DNA of 64,000 bases, taken from NCBI RefSeq assembly GCF_036346615.1, contig NZ_CP107836.1, positions 5,952,001 through 6,016,000 on the forward strand. Direction: 5' to 3'. Position 1 is the first letter of the stretch, and every line of letters begins with the position of its first letter. This DNA is from Streptomyces sp. NBC_00523 (GTDB lineage Bacteria; Actinomycetota; Actinomycetes; Streptomycetales; Streptomycetaceae). Shown piece after piece: positions 51,459-58,740 of the stretch. Both the position numbers and the translations under genes were made by a program. A model generated the notes under the pieces. The model was not told the DNA's origin. It was given only the letters and a program-made list of their open reading frames with translations, and did no database searches.

Positions 51459-52390
51459 CCGCCCGCACCCCCCGCCACACGGGAGTGATCCCGCCCGTCG
51501 TCACCCCGCTCACCGCGGACGGCGAGCTCGACCTCCCCTCGCTGGAGCGGGTCGTCGCCCACCTCATCGACGGCGGTGTCACCGGTCTCTTCGCCCTCGG
51601 CAGCTCCGGCGAGACGGCCTACCTCACCCCGGGGCAGCAGGACCGCGTCATCGAGGCCGTCACCGCGGCGGCGGGCGGCCAGGTGCCGGTCCTCGTCGGC
51701 GCGATCGAGACCACCACCAACCGGGCGGTCGAGCGCGCCCGGCGCGCCGCCGAGCTCGGCGCCGATGCCGTCGTCGTGACCGCCCCCTTCTACACCCGCA
51801 CCCACGCCACGGAGATCGACCGCCACTTCCGGGACATCGCCGCCGCCCTCGACCTGCCGGTCCTGGCGTACGACGTGCCGGTCTGCGTGCACAGCAAGCT
51901 CGACCCGGAACTGCTGCTGCCGCTGGCCGCCGACGGGGTGCTGGCCGGGGTGAAGGACTCCAGCGGCGACGACGGTTCGTTCCGCCGGCTGGTCATCGGC
52001 GCCCGCGAGCTGCCCGGGTTCTCCGTGCTCACCGGCCACGAGCTGGTGGTCGACGCGATGATGCTCGGCGGCGCCGACGGCTCGGTGCCCGGGCTCGGCA
52101 ACGTCGATCCGCACGGGTACGTACGCCTGCACGAGGCCGCGGTGCGCGGTGACTGGGCGGCCGCGCGCGCCGAACAGGACCGGCTGGTCGCGCTGTTCGA
52201 CATCGTGCGCGCCGCCCGCCCGGGCACGGCGTCGGCCACGGCGGCGGGGCTCGGCGCCTTCAAGACCGCGCTGATGCTGCGCGGGGTCATCGCCACCAAT
52301 GTGATGAGCCCGCCGATGCGCCCGCTCGACGAAGCGGAGACGGCGGTGGTCGCCGCCTGCCTGGACCGCGCGGGGCTCGGCGCGGTCTGA
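51455..52390 (+). CDS. DapA/NanA-family lyase (probable N-acetylneuraminate lyase, copy 2)
   Basis: This 311-residue TIM-barrel lyase has the Schiff-base Lys in GVKDSSGDDG, Tyr in LAYDVPVCVHSKL and the entry loop GLFALGSSGETAYLT. It is close to the copy at 38047, sharing (V/I)xVHSKL and the KDSSGD motif. Being the last gene of the Sat operon it probably cleaves the imported acid. The ATG at 51455 overlaps the ATPase stop. Both copies could be lyases of different sialic acids, or one may serve another keto-acid. Confidence 0.8.
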   Translation: MTARTPRHTGVIPPVVTPLTADGELDLPSLERVVAHLIDGGVTGLFALGSSGETAYLTPGQQDRVIEAVTAAAGGQVPVLVGAIETTTNRAVERARRAAELGADAVVVTAPFYTRTHATEIDRHFRDIAAALDLPVLAYDVPVCVHSKLDPELLLPLAADGVLAGVKDSSGDDGSFRRLVIGARELPGFSVLTGHELVVDAMMLGGADGSVPGLGNVDPHGYVRLHEAAVRGDWAAARAEQDRLVALFDIVRAARPGTASATAAGLGAFKTALMLRGVIATNVMSPPMRPLDEAETAVVAACLDRAGLGAV

Positions 52391-52411
52391 CCCGTAAGCC
52401 ACACCGAAGAC

Positions 52412-52456
52412 AAGAGGTCCGGCCGGACAGCTCAGGGCTGTCGGGCCGGACCTCTT
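52412..52456. terminator. Strong bidirectional terminator after the Sat operon
   Basis: AAGAGGTCCGGCCGGACAGC (52412-52431) and the matching arm (52437-52456) form a 20-bp stem with one mismatch and a 5-nt loop. It lies between convergent genes, the lyase and the long chaplin. Confidence 0.85.
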
Positions 52457-52477
52457 CGTGCTCGGGGGAGCGTCAGC

Positions 52478-53443
52478 TCACTTCTTCGCGGCGCGGGCGC
52501 GGCGCATCAGCAGGCCGCCGCCGAGCACCAGCGCGGCGCTGGCGCCACCGGCGATGCCCAGGTTCTCGTTGGCACCGGTGTGCGCCATCTGCGGCGGCTT
52601 GTGGTGCTTCGGAGGCGTGTGGTGCCAACCGGTGTGGGTCGGCGGGTTGTGCGTGGGCGGAGTGGTCGGCGGGGTGGTCGGCGGGGTCGTCGGCGGGTTG
52701 TGGTGGTGACTGGGCGGGCAGTCGTCGTTGTGGTGGTGCACCGGCGGCTTGTGGGGCTTCGGCGGCTTCGGGTGGTGCGGCTTCGGCGGGTTGTGGCTCG
52801 GCGGGCAGTCGTCGTCGTGGTGGTGCACCGGCGGCTTCGGGGGCTTCGGCGGCTTCGGGTGGTGCGGCTTCGGCGGGTTGTGCTCGTGGCCGCAGTTGCA
52901 GTCGTGGTCGTGGTGGCCCTTCGGCGGCTTGTGGTGCGGGGGCTTGTGGTGGTGCGGCGGGTGGTGCGGCGGGTGCTCCGTCGGCGGCTCCTCGGTGGGC
53001 GGGTTGCCCTCGTCGCCACCGCCGTTCTGGCACTTGTTGCCGGCGGCCGGGTTCAGCAGGCCGACCACGTTGATGCTGTTGCCGCAGACGTTGACCGGGA
53101 TGTCGACCGGGGCCTGGACCACGTTGCCCGAGAGCACGCCGGGGGAGCCGGCGGCCACACCCTGGGCGCTCGCGCCCGAGCCGCCGTTGCCCGAGCCGCC
53201 GCCCTTGTTCTCGCACTCGTTGCCGAAGGCGGGGTTGAGCGCGCCGACCACGTTGACCGTGTTGCCGCACACGTTGACGGGCACGTGCACCGGGACCTGG
53301 ACGACGTTGCCCGAAGCGACGCCGGGCGAACCGACGGCCGCGCCTTCGGCCGTGGCATCGGCGAAGGCATAGCCGCCGGAGGCGGTCAGGATGCCTGACG
53401 CCGCCGCCATGACGAGCATGCTTTTACTCAAGGCTTTTCGCAT
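52478..53443 (-). CDS. chp: Long chaplin with His/Pro-rich region and sortase signal
   Basis: This 321-residue surface protein (start ATG 53443, GGAAGGG upstream) has a signal peptide to about residue 28. Two chaplin domains follow (about 33-77 and 95-138: VQVPVHVPVNVCGN with GNECEN; VQAPVDIPVNVCGN with GNKCQN). Then come about 140 residues of His, Pro and Lys (HHKPPHHKPP; HHHDDDCPPS; TTPPTTPPTTPP), a sortase-type MAHTG (286-290), a membrane helix and RRARAAKK. It should be wall-anchored and help assemble the hydrophobic aerial layer. The His/Pro region is unusual and could bind metal ions. Confidence 0.9.
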   Translation of the reverse strand: MRKALSKSMLVMAAASGILTASGGYAFADATAEGAAVGSPGVASGNVVQVPVHVPVNVCGNTVNVVGALNPAFGNECENKGGGSGNGGSGASAQGVAAGSPGVLSGNVVQAPVDIPVNVCGNSINVVGLLNPAAGNKCQNGGGDEGNPPTEEPPTEHPPHHPPHHHKPPHHKPPKGHHDHDCNCGHEHNPPKPHHPKPPKPPKPPVHHHDDDCPPSHNPPKPHHPKPPKPHKPPVHHHNDDCPPSHHHNPPTTPPTTPPTTPPTHNPPTHTGWHHTPPKHHKPPQMAHTGANENLGIAGGASAALVLGGGLLMRRARAAKK

Positions 53444-53569
53444 TGGTGCCCTTCCTTGGGACATTTCTCGCGGGCGCACGGCCCACAGTTCGTTCATCAG
53501 GCGGTGCAGCAGCCGTCGGACCGGCCCATCCAGAGGCGGCCCTCCTGGCGGAGCGGCTTGACGACACCC

Positions 53570-53597
53570 ATAACGACGTCCGCGTGCATGGGAAACG
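53570..53597 (-). promoter_or_regulatory. Possible BldN-type promoter of the long chaplin
   Basis: On the minus strand, CGTTTC (53592-53597) and CGTTAT (53570-53575) are separated by 16 bp. This is a weak match to the CGTAAC-N16-CGTTGA consensus I recall for the developmental sigma factor BldN, which is known to control chaplins and rodlins. Confidence 0.4.
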
Positions 53598-53727
53598 TGA
53601 ATGCCGTGAATTTTCTGTGCGCACGCGGCGGAGCTACGAGTGAACGTTTCGTCTCTCGATTTCCGACAGTATTACTCGATCACTTTCGTACGGACGTCCG
53701 TGTCTTCCAGGCATTCGGGTGAATGGC

Positions 53728-53755
53728 GATAACCAAACGTCGGCCCGGCAGTTGT
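53728..53755 (+). promoter_or_regulatory. BldN-type promoter of rodlin 1
   Basis: GATAAC (53728-53733) and AGTTGT (53750-53755), 16 bp apart. The same AACC-16-GTTG layout is present before the other two rodlins at 55276 and 56101, which makes chance unlikely. The rest of the 358-bp gap (53444-53801) contains no gene I can support. Confidence 0.6.
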
Positions 53756-53801
53756 TCAGGGCGCTCCGGCTACGGGGTATCCAGTACGAGAAGGGTTCAT
53801 C

Positions 53802-54203
53802 GTGATCAAGAAGGTCCTGGCTACGGGTGCCGTCGCCGCCTCCATCCTCGGGCTCGGCGCCGCGCAGGCGATGGCCATCGGCAACGACGGTGGCACGACC
53901 TCGGTCAACGGCAACGGTGCCTCGCAGTCCTTCGGCAACGCCGTGACCAAGGGCGACGGCAGCCCGCAGTTCGACCTGGTTCAGGGCTCGCTGAACAAGC
54001 CCTGCGTCGGCCTGCCGCTCAAGGCGAACGTCGGTTCGCTCATCGGCCTCGTCCCGATCGCGGTCCAGGACGTCAACGTCCTGTCCAACCCGCAGAACCA
54101 GCAGTGCACCGAGAACTCCACCCAGGCCAAGGGCGACGAGCCGCTGTCGCACATCCTGGACGGCATCCCGGTCCTCTCGGGCAACGGCGCCGGCAACAGC
54201 TGA
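53802..54203 (+). CDS. rdl: Rodlin protein 1
   Basis: This 133-residue secreted protein starts MIKKVLATGAVAASILGLG, with a signal peptide ending near AQAMA. The mature part GNDGGTTSVNGNGASQSFGNA..., with VQDVNVLSNPQNQQCTENSTQAKGD, is the rodlin signature. In S. coelicolor, RdlA and RdlB organise chaplin fibrils into the rodlet layer. The GTG at 53802 is preceded by GAGAAGGG. Its two paralogues lie at 55356 and 56167. Confidence 0.92.
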   Translation: MIKKVLATGAVAASILGLGAAQAMAIGNDGGTTSVNGNGASQSFGNAVTKGDGSPQFDLVQGSLNKPCVGLPLKANVGSLIGLVPIAVQDVNVLSNPQNQQCTENSTQAKGDEPLSHILDGIPVLSGNGAGNS

Positions 54204-54217
54204 TCCGGCCCCCTCCC

Positions 54218-54260
54218 GGGCCCGGGCCACCGGCGTTCCTCCTCCGGGCGGCCCGGGCCC
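54218..54260 (+). terminator. Hairpin after rodlin 1
   Basis: GGGCCCGGGCC (54218-54228) and GGCCCGGGCCC (54250-54260) form an 11-bp perfect stem with a long loop of 21 nt, starting 14 bp after the stop codon. Confidence 0.5.
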
Positions 54261-54372
54261 GCTGCCGCCCCGCGCGTGTCGGGCGGGAACACGGTCGGCT
54301 GACCGAAACTGCATCATTCGGGCGGTATTCGAGCAATCTGCTCGCTGAGCAGTGTCGCATACCGTCCGAAAT

Positions 54373-54399
54373 CGTTACGAATGAGAGTGGCGGAGTTAC
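54373..54399 (+). promoter_or_regulatory. Possible BldN-type promoter of the short chaplin
   Basis: CGTTAC (54373-54378) and AGTTAC (54394-54399), 15 bp apart. The minus-35 differs from the recalled consensus CGTAAC in one base; the minus-10 fits poorly. Confidence 0.4.
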
Positions 54400-54472
54400 G
54401 AGCGATCAGGTCCGCGCTCGTGCGGCACGAAAGCCGTGGCCGCTCCGGACTCCGCACAAGAAAGGGTTTCAA

Positions 54473-54706
54473 GTGAAGTACACCAAGATCGCCGCCGTCG
54501 CCGCCGGTACGCTCATGGCCATGGGTGCCGCCGCCCCGGCCTTCGCCGACTCGGGCGCCGAGGGTGCGGCCGTGGGCTCCCCGGGTGTCATCTCCGGCAA
54601 CACCATCCAGGTGCCGGTCCACATCCCGGTCAACGTCTGCGGCAACACCATCGACGTCATCGGCCTGCTGAACCCGGCCTTCGGCAACGCCTGCGTCAAC
54701 GACTGA
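54473..54706 (+). CDS. chp: Short chaplin
   Basis: This 77-residue secreted protein (GTG 54473; AAAGGG upstream) has a signal peptide ending PAFA near residue 25. One chaplin domain follows: GSPGVISGNTIQVPVHIPVNVCGN, ending GNACVND. The two Cys form the usual disulfide of most short chaplins (ChpD/F/G/H type). Short chaplins assemble into amyloid-like surfactant fibrils. It lies between rodlin 1 and a small secreted protein and may be exported with the long chaplin for co-assembly. Confidence 0.92.
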   Translation: MKYTKIAAVAAGTLMAMGAAAPAFADSGAEGAAVGSPGVISGNTIQVPVHIPVNVCGNTIDVIGLLNPAFGNACVND

Positions 54707-54732
54707 CCCACGCGCCGAATTCTCTCGGCTCG

Positions 54733-54771
54733 AAAAGCCCCGGCCTGCGCTCTCGGCGGTCCGGGGCTTTT
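54733..54771 (+). terminator. Rho-independent-like terminator after the short chaplin
   Basis: AAAAGCCCCGG (54733-54743) and CCGGGGCTTTT (54761-54771) are exact complements, the second ending in a short T run. Starts 27 bp after the stop. Confidence 0.85.
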
Positions 54772-54961
54772 CCCGTGCCCGCGACCGGCCCGGGTCGAAA
54801 CCTTTTCCTTGCCCGCGCTCCGAGAAATCCCGGGCCCTCCAGTTTCCCCGTCGAATCCGGTTCGTTAGCCAGGGAAAGGGCGGCCGGGGACAGGGTCAAA
54901 GAAGGCCCGTCCGGCGCGGGGACGCGACCGGAACGGCCGCCGCTGAGAAGGGAACCCGAAA

Positions 54962-55252
54962 GTGAAGTACGCGAAGTCCGCCGCACTCCTCGCCGGTTCC
55001 GTGGTCGCACTCGGCACGGCTGCTCCCGCCTTCGCCGTCACCACGACCACGGCCCCCAACTTCAGCCTCGACGGAGGCGTCAACCAGGTGACGGCGGCCG
55101 CCCCGCAGGTGGTCGACCCGGTGCTCGACACCGTCAGCGGCGCCGCCGAACGCCTGCACGAGGACGGCACCGTCTCGAAGGTCTCCGGCCAGGCCACCGA
55201 CGCGGCGAAGGGCGCGGCCCCGCTGCTCGGCGGCCTCCCGCTCACGAACTGA
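54962..55252 (+). CDS. Small secreted protein between chaplin and rodlin genes
   Basis: This 96-residue protein (GTG 54962; GAAGGGAA upstream) has a signal peptide MKYAKSAALLAGSVVALG ending PAFA, almost the same as the short chaplin's start. The mature part (about 70 residues) has no Cys and is rich in Ala, Val and Asp (VVDPVLDTVSGAAERLHED). It is not a chaplin or rodlin by sequence. A role on the aerial surface is likely from position only. Its upstream 200 bp hold no clear BldN-type site. Confidence 0.78.
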   Translation: MKYAKSAALLAGSVVALGTAAPAFAVTTTTAPNFSLDGGVNQVTAAAPQVVDPVLDTVSGAAERLHEDGTVSKVSGQATDAAKGAAPLLGGLPLTN

Positions 55253-55275
55253 TCCGCACCTTTCGGGTGAAGTGC

Positions 55276-55303
55276 CACAACCATTCCCTCCCCGCCGAGT
55301 TGA
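55276..55303 (+). promoter_or_regulatory. BldN-type promoter of rodlin 2
   Basis: CACAAC (55276-55281) and AGTTGA (55298-55303), 16 bp apart, the same layout as at the other rodlins. The minus-10 differs from the recalled CGTTGA in one base. Confidence 0.6.
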
Positions 55304-55355
55304 TCAGTGCGCTCGGCACCGGCGGGCAACCAGAGAAAACCAGAAGGGCAGTTTC

Positions 55356-55766
55356 ATGATCAAGAAGATGATGGCCTCCACGGCCGTCGCCGCATCGATC
55401 GTCGGCGTCTCCGCCGCGGTCGCCCCGTCGGCCATGGCCATCGGCAACGACCAGGGCACCACCACCGTCAACGGCAACGGTGCCATGCAGGCGTACGGCA
55501 ACTCCGCCACCCACGGCGACTGGAGCCCGCAGTTCGCGCTCATCCAGGGCTCGCTCAACAAGCCCTGCATCGCCCTGCCGGCCAAGGCCAACGTGGGCTC
55601 GCTGCTCGGCGTCGTGCCGATCTCGGTCCAGGACATCAACGTCCTGTCCTCCCCGCAGAACCAGCAGTGCACCGAGAACTCCACCCAGGCCAAGGGTGAC
55701 GAGGCCCTGTCGCACATCCTGGACGACATCCCGATCCTCTCGGGCAACGGTGCCGGCAACAACTGA
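55356..55766 (+). CDS. rdl: Rodlin protein 2
   Basis: This 136-residue rodlin starts MIKKMMASTAVAASIVG with a signal peptide ending near SAMA. Mature-region hallmarks are IGNDQGTTTVNGNGAMQAYGN and VQDINVLSSPQNQQCTENS, as in rodlin 1. ATG 55356 has AGAAGGG upstream. The gene lies 103 bp after the small secreted protein and has its own promoter. Three differing rodlins suggest a mixed or layered assembly. Confidence 0.92.
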   Translation: MIKKMMASTAVAASIVGVSAAVAPSAMAIGNDQGTTTVNGNGAMQAYGNSATHGDWSPQFALIQGSLNKPCIALPAKANVGSLLGVVPISVQDINVLSSPQNQQCTENSTQAKGDEALSHILDDIPILSGNGAGNN

Positions 55767-55789
55767 CCGGTACTGACGGCGCACCACAC

Positions 55790-55830
55790 GCGGCCCGGCG
55801 GTCGCCCGAAAGGGCGGCTCGCTGGGCCGC
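55790..55830 (+). terminator. Hairpin after rodlin 2
   Basis: GCGGCCC (55790-55796) pairs with GGGCCGC (55824-55830), with an inner GCCC-GGGC stem around GAAA. Starts 24 bp after the stop codon. Confidence 0.6.
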
Positions 55831-55880
55831 TTGCCGTAGTGCGGGCGGCCGTTCCGCGCGGCAACGGGTAGGGCCTCCGC

Positions 55881-56051
55881 ATGGACCAGCACCACAGCCG
55901 GCACCCCGGCAGCGCAACCCCGATCTACGACCGGCTCCTCGCCGAGTGGCGGGCCGCCCACGCCGAACCCGCCCCGGAGCCCGCCCCGGCCCACCTGGGC
56001 GGACTCGTGCCCCCGGCGCGCACCTCGGCCGAGACGGGCGGCCGGGGCTGA
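55881..56051 (+). CDS. Small ORF (56 aa) of unknown function
   Basis: This possible 56-residue protein starts MDQHHSRHPGSATPIYDRLL and contains AEWRAAHAEPAPEPAPAH. TAGGGC lies 7 bp before the ATG, so a leaderless message is plausible. I recall small Streptomyces proteins with a PIYDxLxxEWRAxGR line, which fits. It has no signal peptide. The alternative is non-coding sequence between rodlins 2 and 3. Confidence 0.5.
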   Translation: MDQHHSRHPGSATPIYDRLLAEWRAAHAEPAPEPAPAHLGGLVPPARTSAETGGRG

Positions 56052-56100
56052 CGCGAAGCCGTCGAACTCATGCGGGATCGAACCCATTTGGGTGGATCAG

Positions 56101-56128
56101 CGGAACCGAAGCGTCCGCACGGGGTTGA
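56101..56128 (+). promoter_or_regulatory. BldN-type promoter of rodlin 3
   Basis: CGGAAC (56101-56106) and GGTTGA (56123-56128), 16 bp apart. Each hexamer differs from the recalled consensus in one base. Confidence 0.65.
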
Positions 56129-56166
56129 TCAATACGTTCCAGACGGAACGCTCCGAAAGGTGAAGC

Positions 56167-56580
56167 GTGATGAAGAAGATGATGGCCGGCGCGGCAGTGG
56201 CCGTGTCCCTGGTCGGCCTGACGGCCGCCGCGGCCCCCGCGGCCATGGCGATCGGCAACGACGGGGGCACCACGACCCTCAACGGCAACGGCGCCTCCAG
56301 CTCGTACGGCAACGCCGAGACCCAGGGCGACGGCAGCCCGCAGGCGCAGCTCATCCAGGGCTCGCTCAACGACCTGTGCCTGGGCGTCCCGGTCAAGGCC
56401 AACGTCGGTTCCCTGGTGGGCCTGCTGGTGCCGGTCGCGGTCCAGGACGTCAACGTCCTGTCCAACCCGCAGAACCAGCAGTGCGCCGACAACTCCACCC
56501 AGGCCAAGGGCGACGAGCCCCTGTCGCACCTGGTGGACGACATCCCGGTCCTCTCCGGGAACGGCGTCGCCAACAACTGA
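56167..56580 (+). CDS. rdl: Rodlin protein 3
   Basis: This 137-residue rodlin starts at GTG 56167 (MMKKMMAGAAVAVSLVG; GAAAGG upstream), with a signal peptide ending near AAMA. It carries GNDGGTTTLNGNGASSSYGN and VQDVNVLSNPQNQQCADNSTQAKGD. It is the most divergent of the three (NDLCLGVPVKANVGSLVGLLVP). Two strong hairpins follow. In S. coelicolor only two rodlins are known to me, so three in one island is a local expansion. Confidence 0.92.
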   Translation: MMKKMMAGAAVAVSLVGLTAAAAPAAMAIGNDGGTTTLNGNGASSSYGNAETQGDGSPQAQLIQGSLNDLCLGVPVKANVGSLVGLLVPVAVQDVNVLSNPQNQQCADNSTQAKGDEPLSHLVDDIPVLSGNGVANN

Positions 56581-56588
56581 TTGCGCGC

Positions 56589-56625
56589 CGCGCCCGCGTC
56601 GTCCGTCCTGTGCGACGCGGGCGCG
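56589..56625. terminator. Hairpin 1 after rodlin 3
   Basis: CGCGCCCGCGTCG (56589-56601) and its exact complement (56613-56625) form a 13-bp stem, 11-nt loop. Lies 9 bp after the stop. Confidence 0.8.
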
Positions 56626-56637
56626 TACGGCATGACG

Positions 56638-56670
56638 GAGGCCCACCACCCTCGCCGGGTGGTGGGCCTC
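56638..56670. terminator. Hairpin 2, bidirectional, before DUF5949
   Basis: GAGGCCCACCACCC (56638-56651) and its exact complement (56657-56670) form a 14-bp stem with a 5-nt loop, between convergent rodlin 3 and the DUF5949 gene. Confidence 0.85.
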
Positions 56671-56684
56671 TTCCGTGGGCCGGG

Positions 56685-57185
56685 TCAGCCGATGCTGCGC
56701 ACCGGGAGCACGCAGTGCGCCGAGGTCGCGATGGTGTCCGGGTCACCCGCGAAGGCGCGCAGCTCCGCCTCGCCGATGGGGAGCCCGGGCGCGCCCTGCG
56801 GCCAGGGGCGGGTCGCGAACATCGCGTGCACCTCGCCCTGTTCGTTCGCCGCAGCCAGCCACTCGGGCGGCACCGGGTACTGCGCCTTGAAGTGCGGCAG
56901 GGTCAGGACGGCCTGGCCGGCCTGTACGAGGAGCTTCACGGGGAGCCCCGGCGTCTCGTCGGCCCGCACCGGCGCACCGCCGACGGGGAGCCCGCAGCGT
57001 TGCAGCGCGAGCCGCATGGCGTTTTCGCCGGCCGCCGGGCCGTCCGATCCGTCGCCCAGCGAATAGGCGAGCAGGAAGGCGGCGTCGCGCCCGCTCTGCC
57101 GGTACTCGCCGCTCCAGCCGATCAGGATGAGGGTGCCCAACTGGGCCTGGGTGAACGAGCCGGTGGCTGTCTGGGGGGAGGTCAT
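56685..57185 (-). CDS. DUF5949-family protein
   Basis: This 166-residue protein starts at ATG 57185 (MTSPQTATGSFTQAQLGTL). Conserved-looking runs include LILIGWSGEYRQSGRDAAFLLAYSLGDG and GLPVKLLVQAGQAVLTLPHFKAQYPVPPEW. It fits the actinobacterial DUF5949 family as I remember it. No catalytic motif or membrane segment is visible; function unknown. It is convergent with rodlin 3. Confidence 0.72.
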   Translation of the reverse strand: MTSPQTATGSFTQAQLGTLILIGWSGEYRQSGRDAAFLLAYSLGDGSDGPAAGENAMRLALQRCGLPVGGAPVRADETPGLPVKLLVQAGQAVLTLPHFKAQYPVPPEWLAAANEQGEVHAMFATRPWPQGAPGLPIGEAELRAFAGDPDTIATSAHCVLPVRSIG

Positions 57186-57375
57186 GTGCGGCACCCTAAC
57201 CGTCCGCGACCGGTCCAACTCCATGCGTATCACCCGATCGGGGGACGACTGCCACAACCGGGTCCGCGCGAATAATCCGTTGAGCCGCCGGACCGCCGGG
57301 GGCTAAGGTGTGCGACGAGACGGACGGCGGACCTGCCGCCGGTACCGGACCTGGACGAATGCGGAGGTGAGGACA

Positions 57376-57450
57376 TTGACGACGGTCGTTGCGGTGGGCG
57401 CTGCCCACGAGTCGAAGTTCCTCTTTGTCACCTCCGTGGCCACCGGCTGA
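57376..57450 (+). CDS. Possible 24-codon leader ORF before rsgA
   Basis: A TTG start (57376) lies 8 nt after GGAGG and gives a 24-residue peptide ending SVATG; a GTG at 57367 is in frame. It ends 51 bp before the rsgA start. The good ribosome site makes it worth recording, but short ORFs are common in this GC range and I see no conserved motif. Confidence 0.4.
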   Translation: MTTVVAVGAAHESKFLFVTSVATG

Positions 57451-57501
57451 CCTCTTCGCGCCCTCACGCGCACCGCCGGGCCACCCTGTGAAGGGTTTCC
57501 C

Positions 57502-58671
57502 TTGTCTCTCCCGTCCTCCTCCGCTTTCTCCTCCTCCCGCTCCACCGCCTCGCACCCGCTCGCCGCGTACGGCTGGGACGACGACTGGGCCGCCGAGTTC
57601 GCCCCGTACGCCGCCCAGGGACTGGTGCCCGGACGCGTGGTGCGGGTGGACCGCGGGCGCTGTGACATCGTCACGCCCGAGGGCACGATCTGGGCGGACA
57701 CCGCCTTCGTCGTGCCGCGCGACCCGATGCGGATCATCTGCACCGGCGACTGGGCGGCCGTCGACGCCGGCGGCGACCCGCGGTTCGTCCGTACGCTGCT
57801 GCCGCGCCGCACCGCCTTCGTACGCTCCACCTCGTCCAAGCGCTCCGAGGGCCAGGTGCTCGCCACCAACGTCGACCACATCGTCATCTGCGTCTCGCTG
57901 GCCGTGGAGCTGGACCTGGGCCGCGTCGAGCGGTTCCTGGCCCTCGCCATGTCCAGCTCCGGCGGCGACGCGCTGCTCGGCGACGCCGCCGGGGCCGGGG
58001 AGCGGACCGCCGAACCGGTCGTCGTCCTCACCAAGGCCGACCTGGTCCCGGACGCGGTCACCCTCTCCCACCTCGTCCAGGACATCGAGCACATCGCCCC
58101 CGGTGTGCAGGTGCTCCCGGTCAGCTCCGCCACCGGCGAGGGCATCGACGTGTTCTCGGCGATCGTCTCCGGCGGTACGAGTGTGCTGCTCGGGGCGTCC
58201 GGCGCCGGCAAGTCCACCCTCGCCAACACGCTGCTCGGCCAGGACGTGATGGAGGTCCAGGCCGCCCGCGACGTGGACGGCAAGGGCCGGCACACCACCA
58301 CCACCCGCAATCTGCTCGTGCTGCCCACCGGCGGGGTCCTCATCGACACCCCCGGACTGCGCGGGGTCGGCCTCTGGGACGCCGGGGTCGGCGTCGGCCA
58401 GGTCTTCTCGGAGATCGAGGAGCTGGCCGAGGGCTGCCGGTTCCACGACTGCGCCCACGAGGCGGAGCCGGGCTGCGCCGTGCGGGCGGCGATCGAGGAC
58501 GGCACCCTGCCCGAGCGCCGCTTCGACAGCTACCGCAAGCTCCAGCGCGAGAACCAGCGCATCGTCGCCAAGACCGACGCCCGGGTCCGGGCAGAGATCC
58601 GGCGCGACTGGAAGCGCAAGGGGGCCGAGGGCCGGGCCGCGATGGACGCCAAGCGCGGCCGGATCCGGTAG
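57502..58671 (+). CDS. rsgA: Ribosome small subunit-dependent GTPase (RsgA)
   Basis: This 389-residue circularly permuted GTPase shows its motifs in permuted order: TKAD (G4), then GASGAGKST (G1) and DTPG (G3). An N-terminal OB fold (GRVVRVDRGRCDIVTPEG) and a C-terminal zinc finger (CRFHDCAHEAEPGC) complete it. It checks late 30S subunit assembly. The TTG start at 57502 has GAAGGG 6 nt upstream. Confidence 0.92.
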   Translation: MSLPSSSAFSSSRSTASHPLAAYGWDDDWAAEFAPYAAQGLVPGRVVRVDRGRCDIVTPEGTIWADTAFVVPRDPMRIICTGDWAAVDAGGDPRFVRTLLPRRTAFVRSTSSKRSEGQVLATNVDHIVICVSLAVELDLGRVERFLALAMSSSGGDALLGDAAGAGERTAEPVVVLTKADLVPDAVTLSHLVQDIEHIAPGVQVLPVSSATGEGIDVFSAIVSGGTSVLLGASGAGKSTLANTLLGQDVMEVQAARDVDGKGRHTTTTRNLLVLPTGGVLIDTPGLRGVGLWDAGVGVGQVFSEIEELAEGCRFHDCAHEAEPGCAVRAAIEDGTLPERRFDSYRKLQRENQRIVAKTDARVRAEIRRDWKRKGAEGRAAMDAKRGRIR

Positions 58672-58740
58672 CCGGACCACCCCTGGTCGACGTCCGAAAA
58701 CCGCGAGTGACGGTGCCCGGAGGGGCGCACACTGGACGGT

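Noticed and set aside
52580..53398. Val/Arg-rich plus-strand frame antisense to the long chaplin
   Set aside because: Its composition is the mirror of the His/Pro repeats; no start site or motif supports it.
53497..53571. A 24-codon minus-strand ORF ending GRSDGCCTA before the long chaplin, with its stop overlapping an upstream ATG of the chaplin frame
   Set aside because: Its start codon lies within the candidate minus-10, so it would be absent from that transcript, and it has no ribosome site. Worth rechecking if a start site further upstream is mapped.
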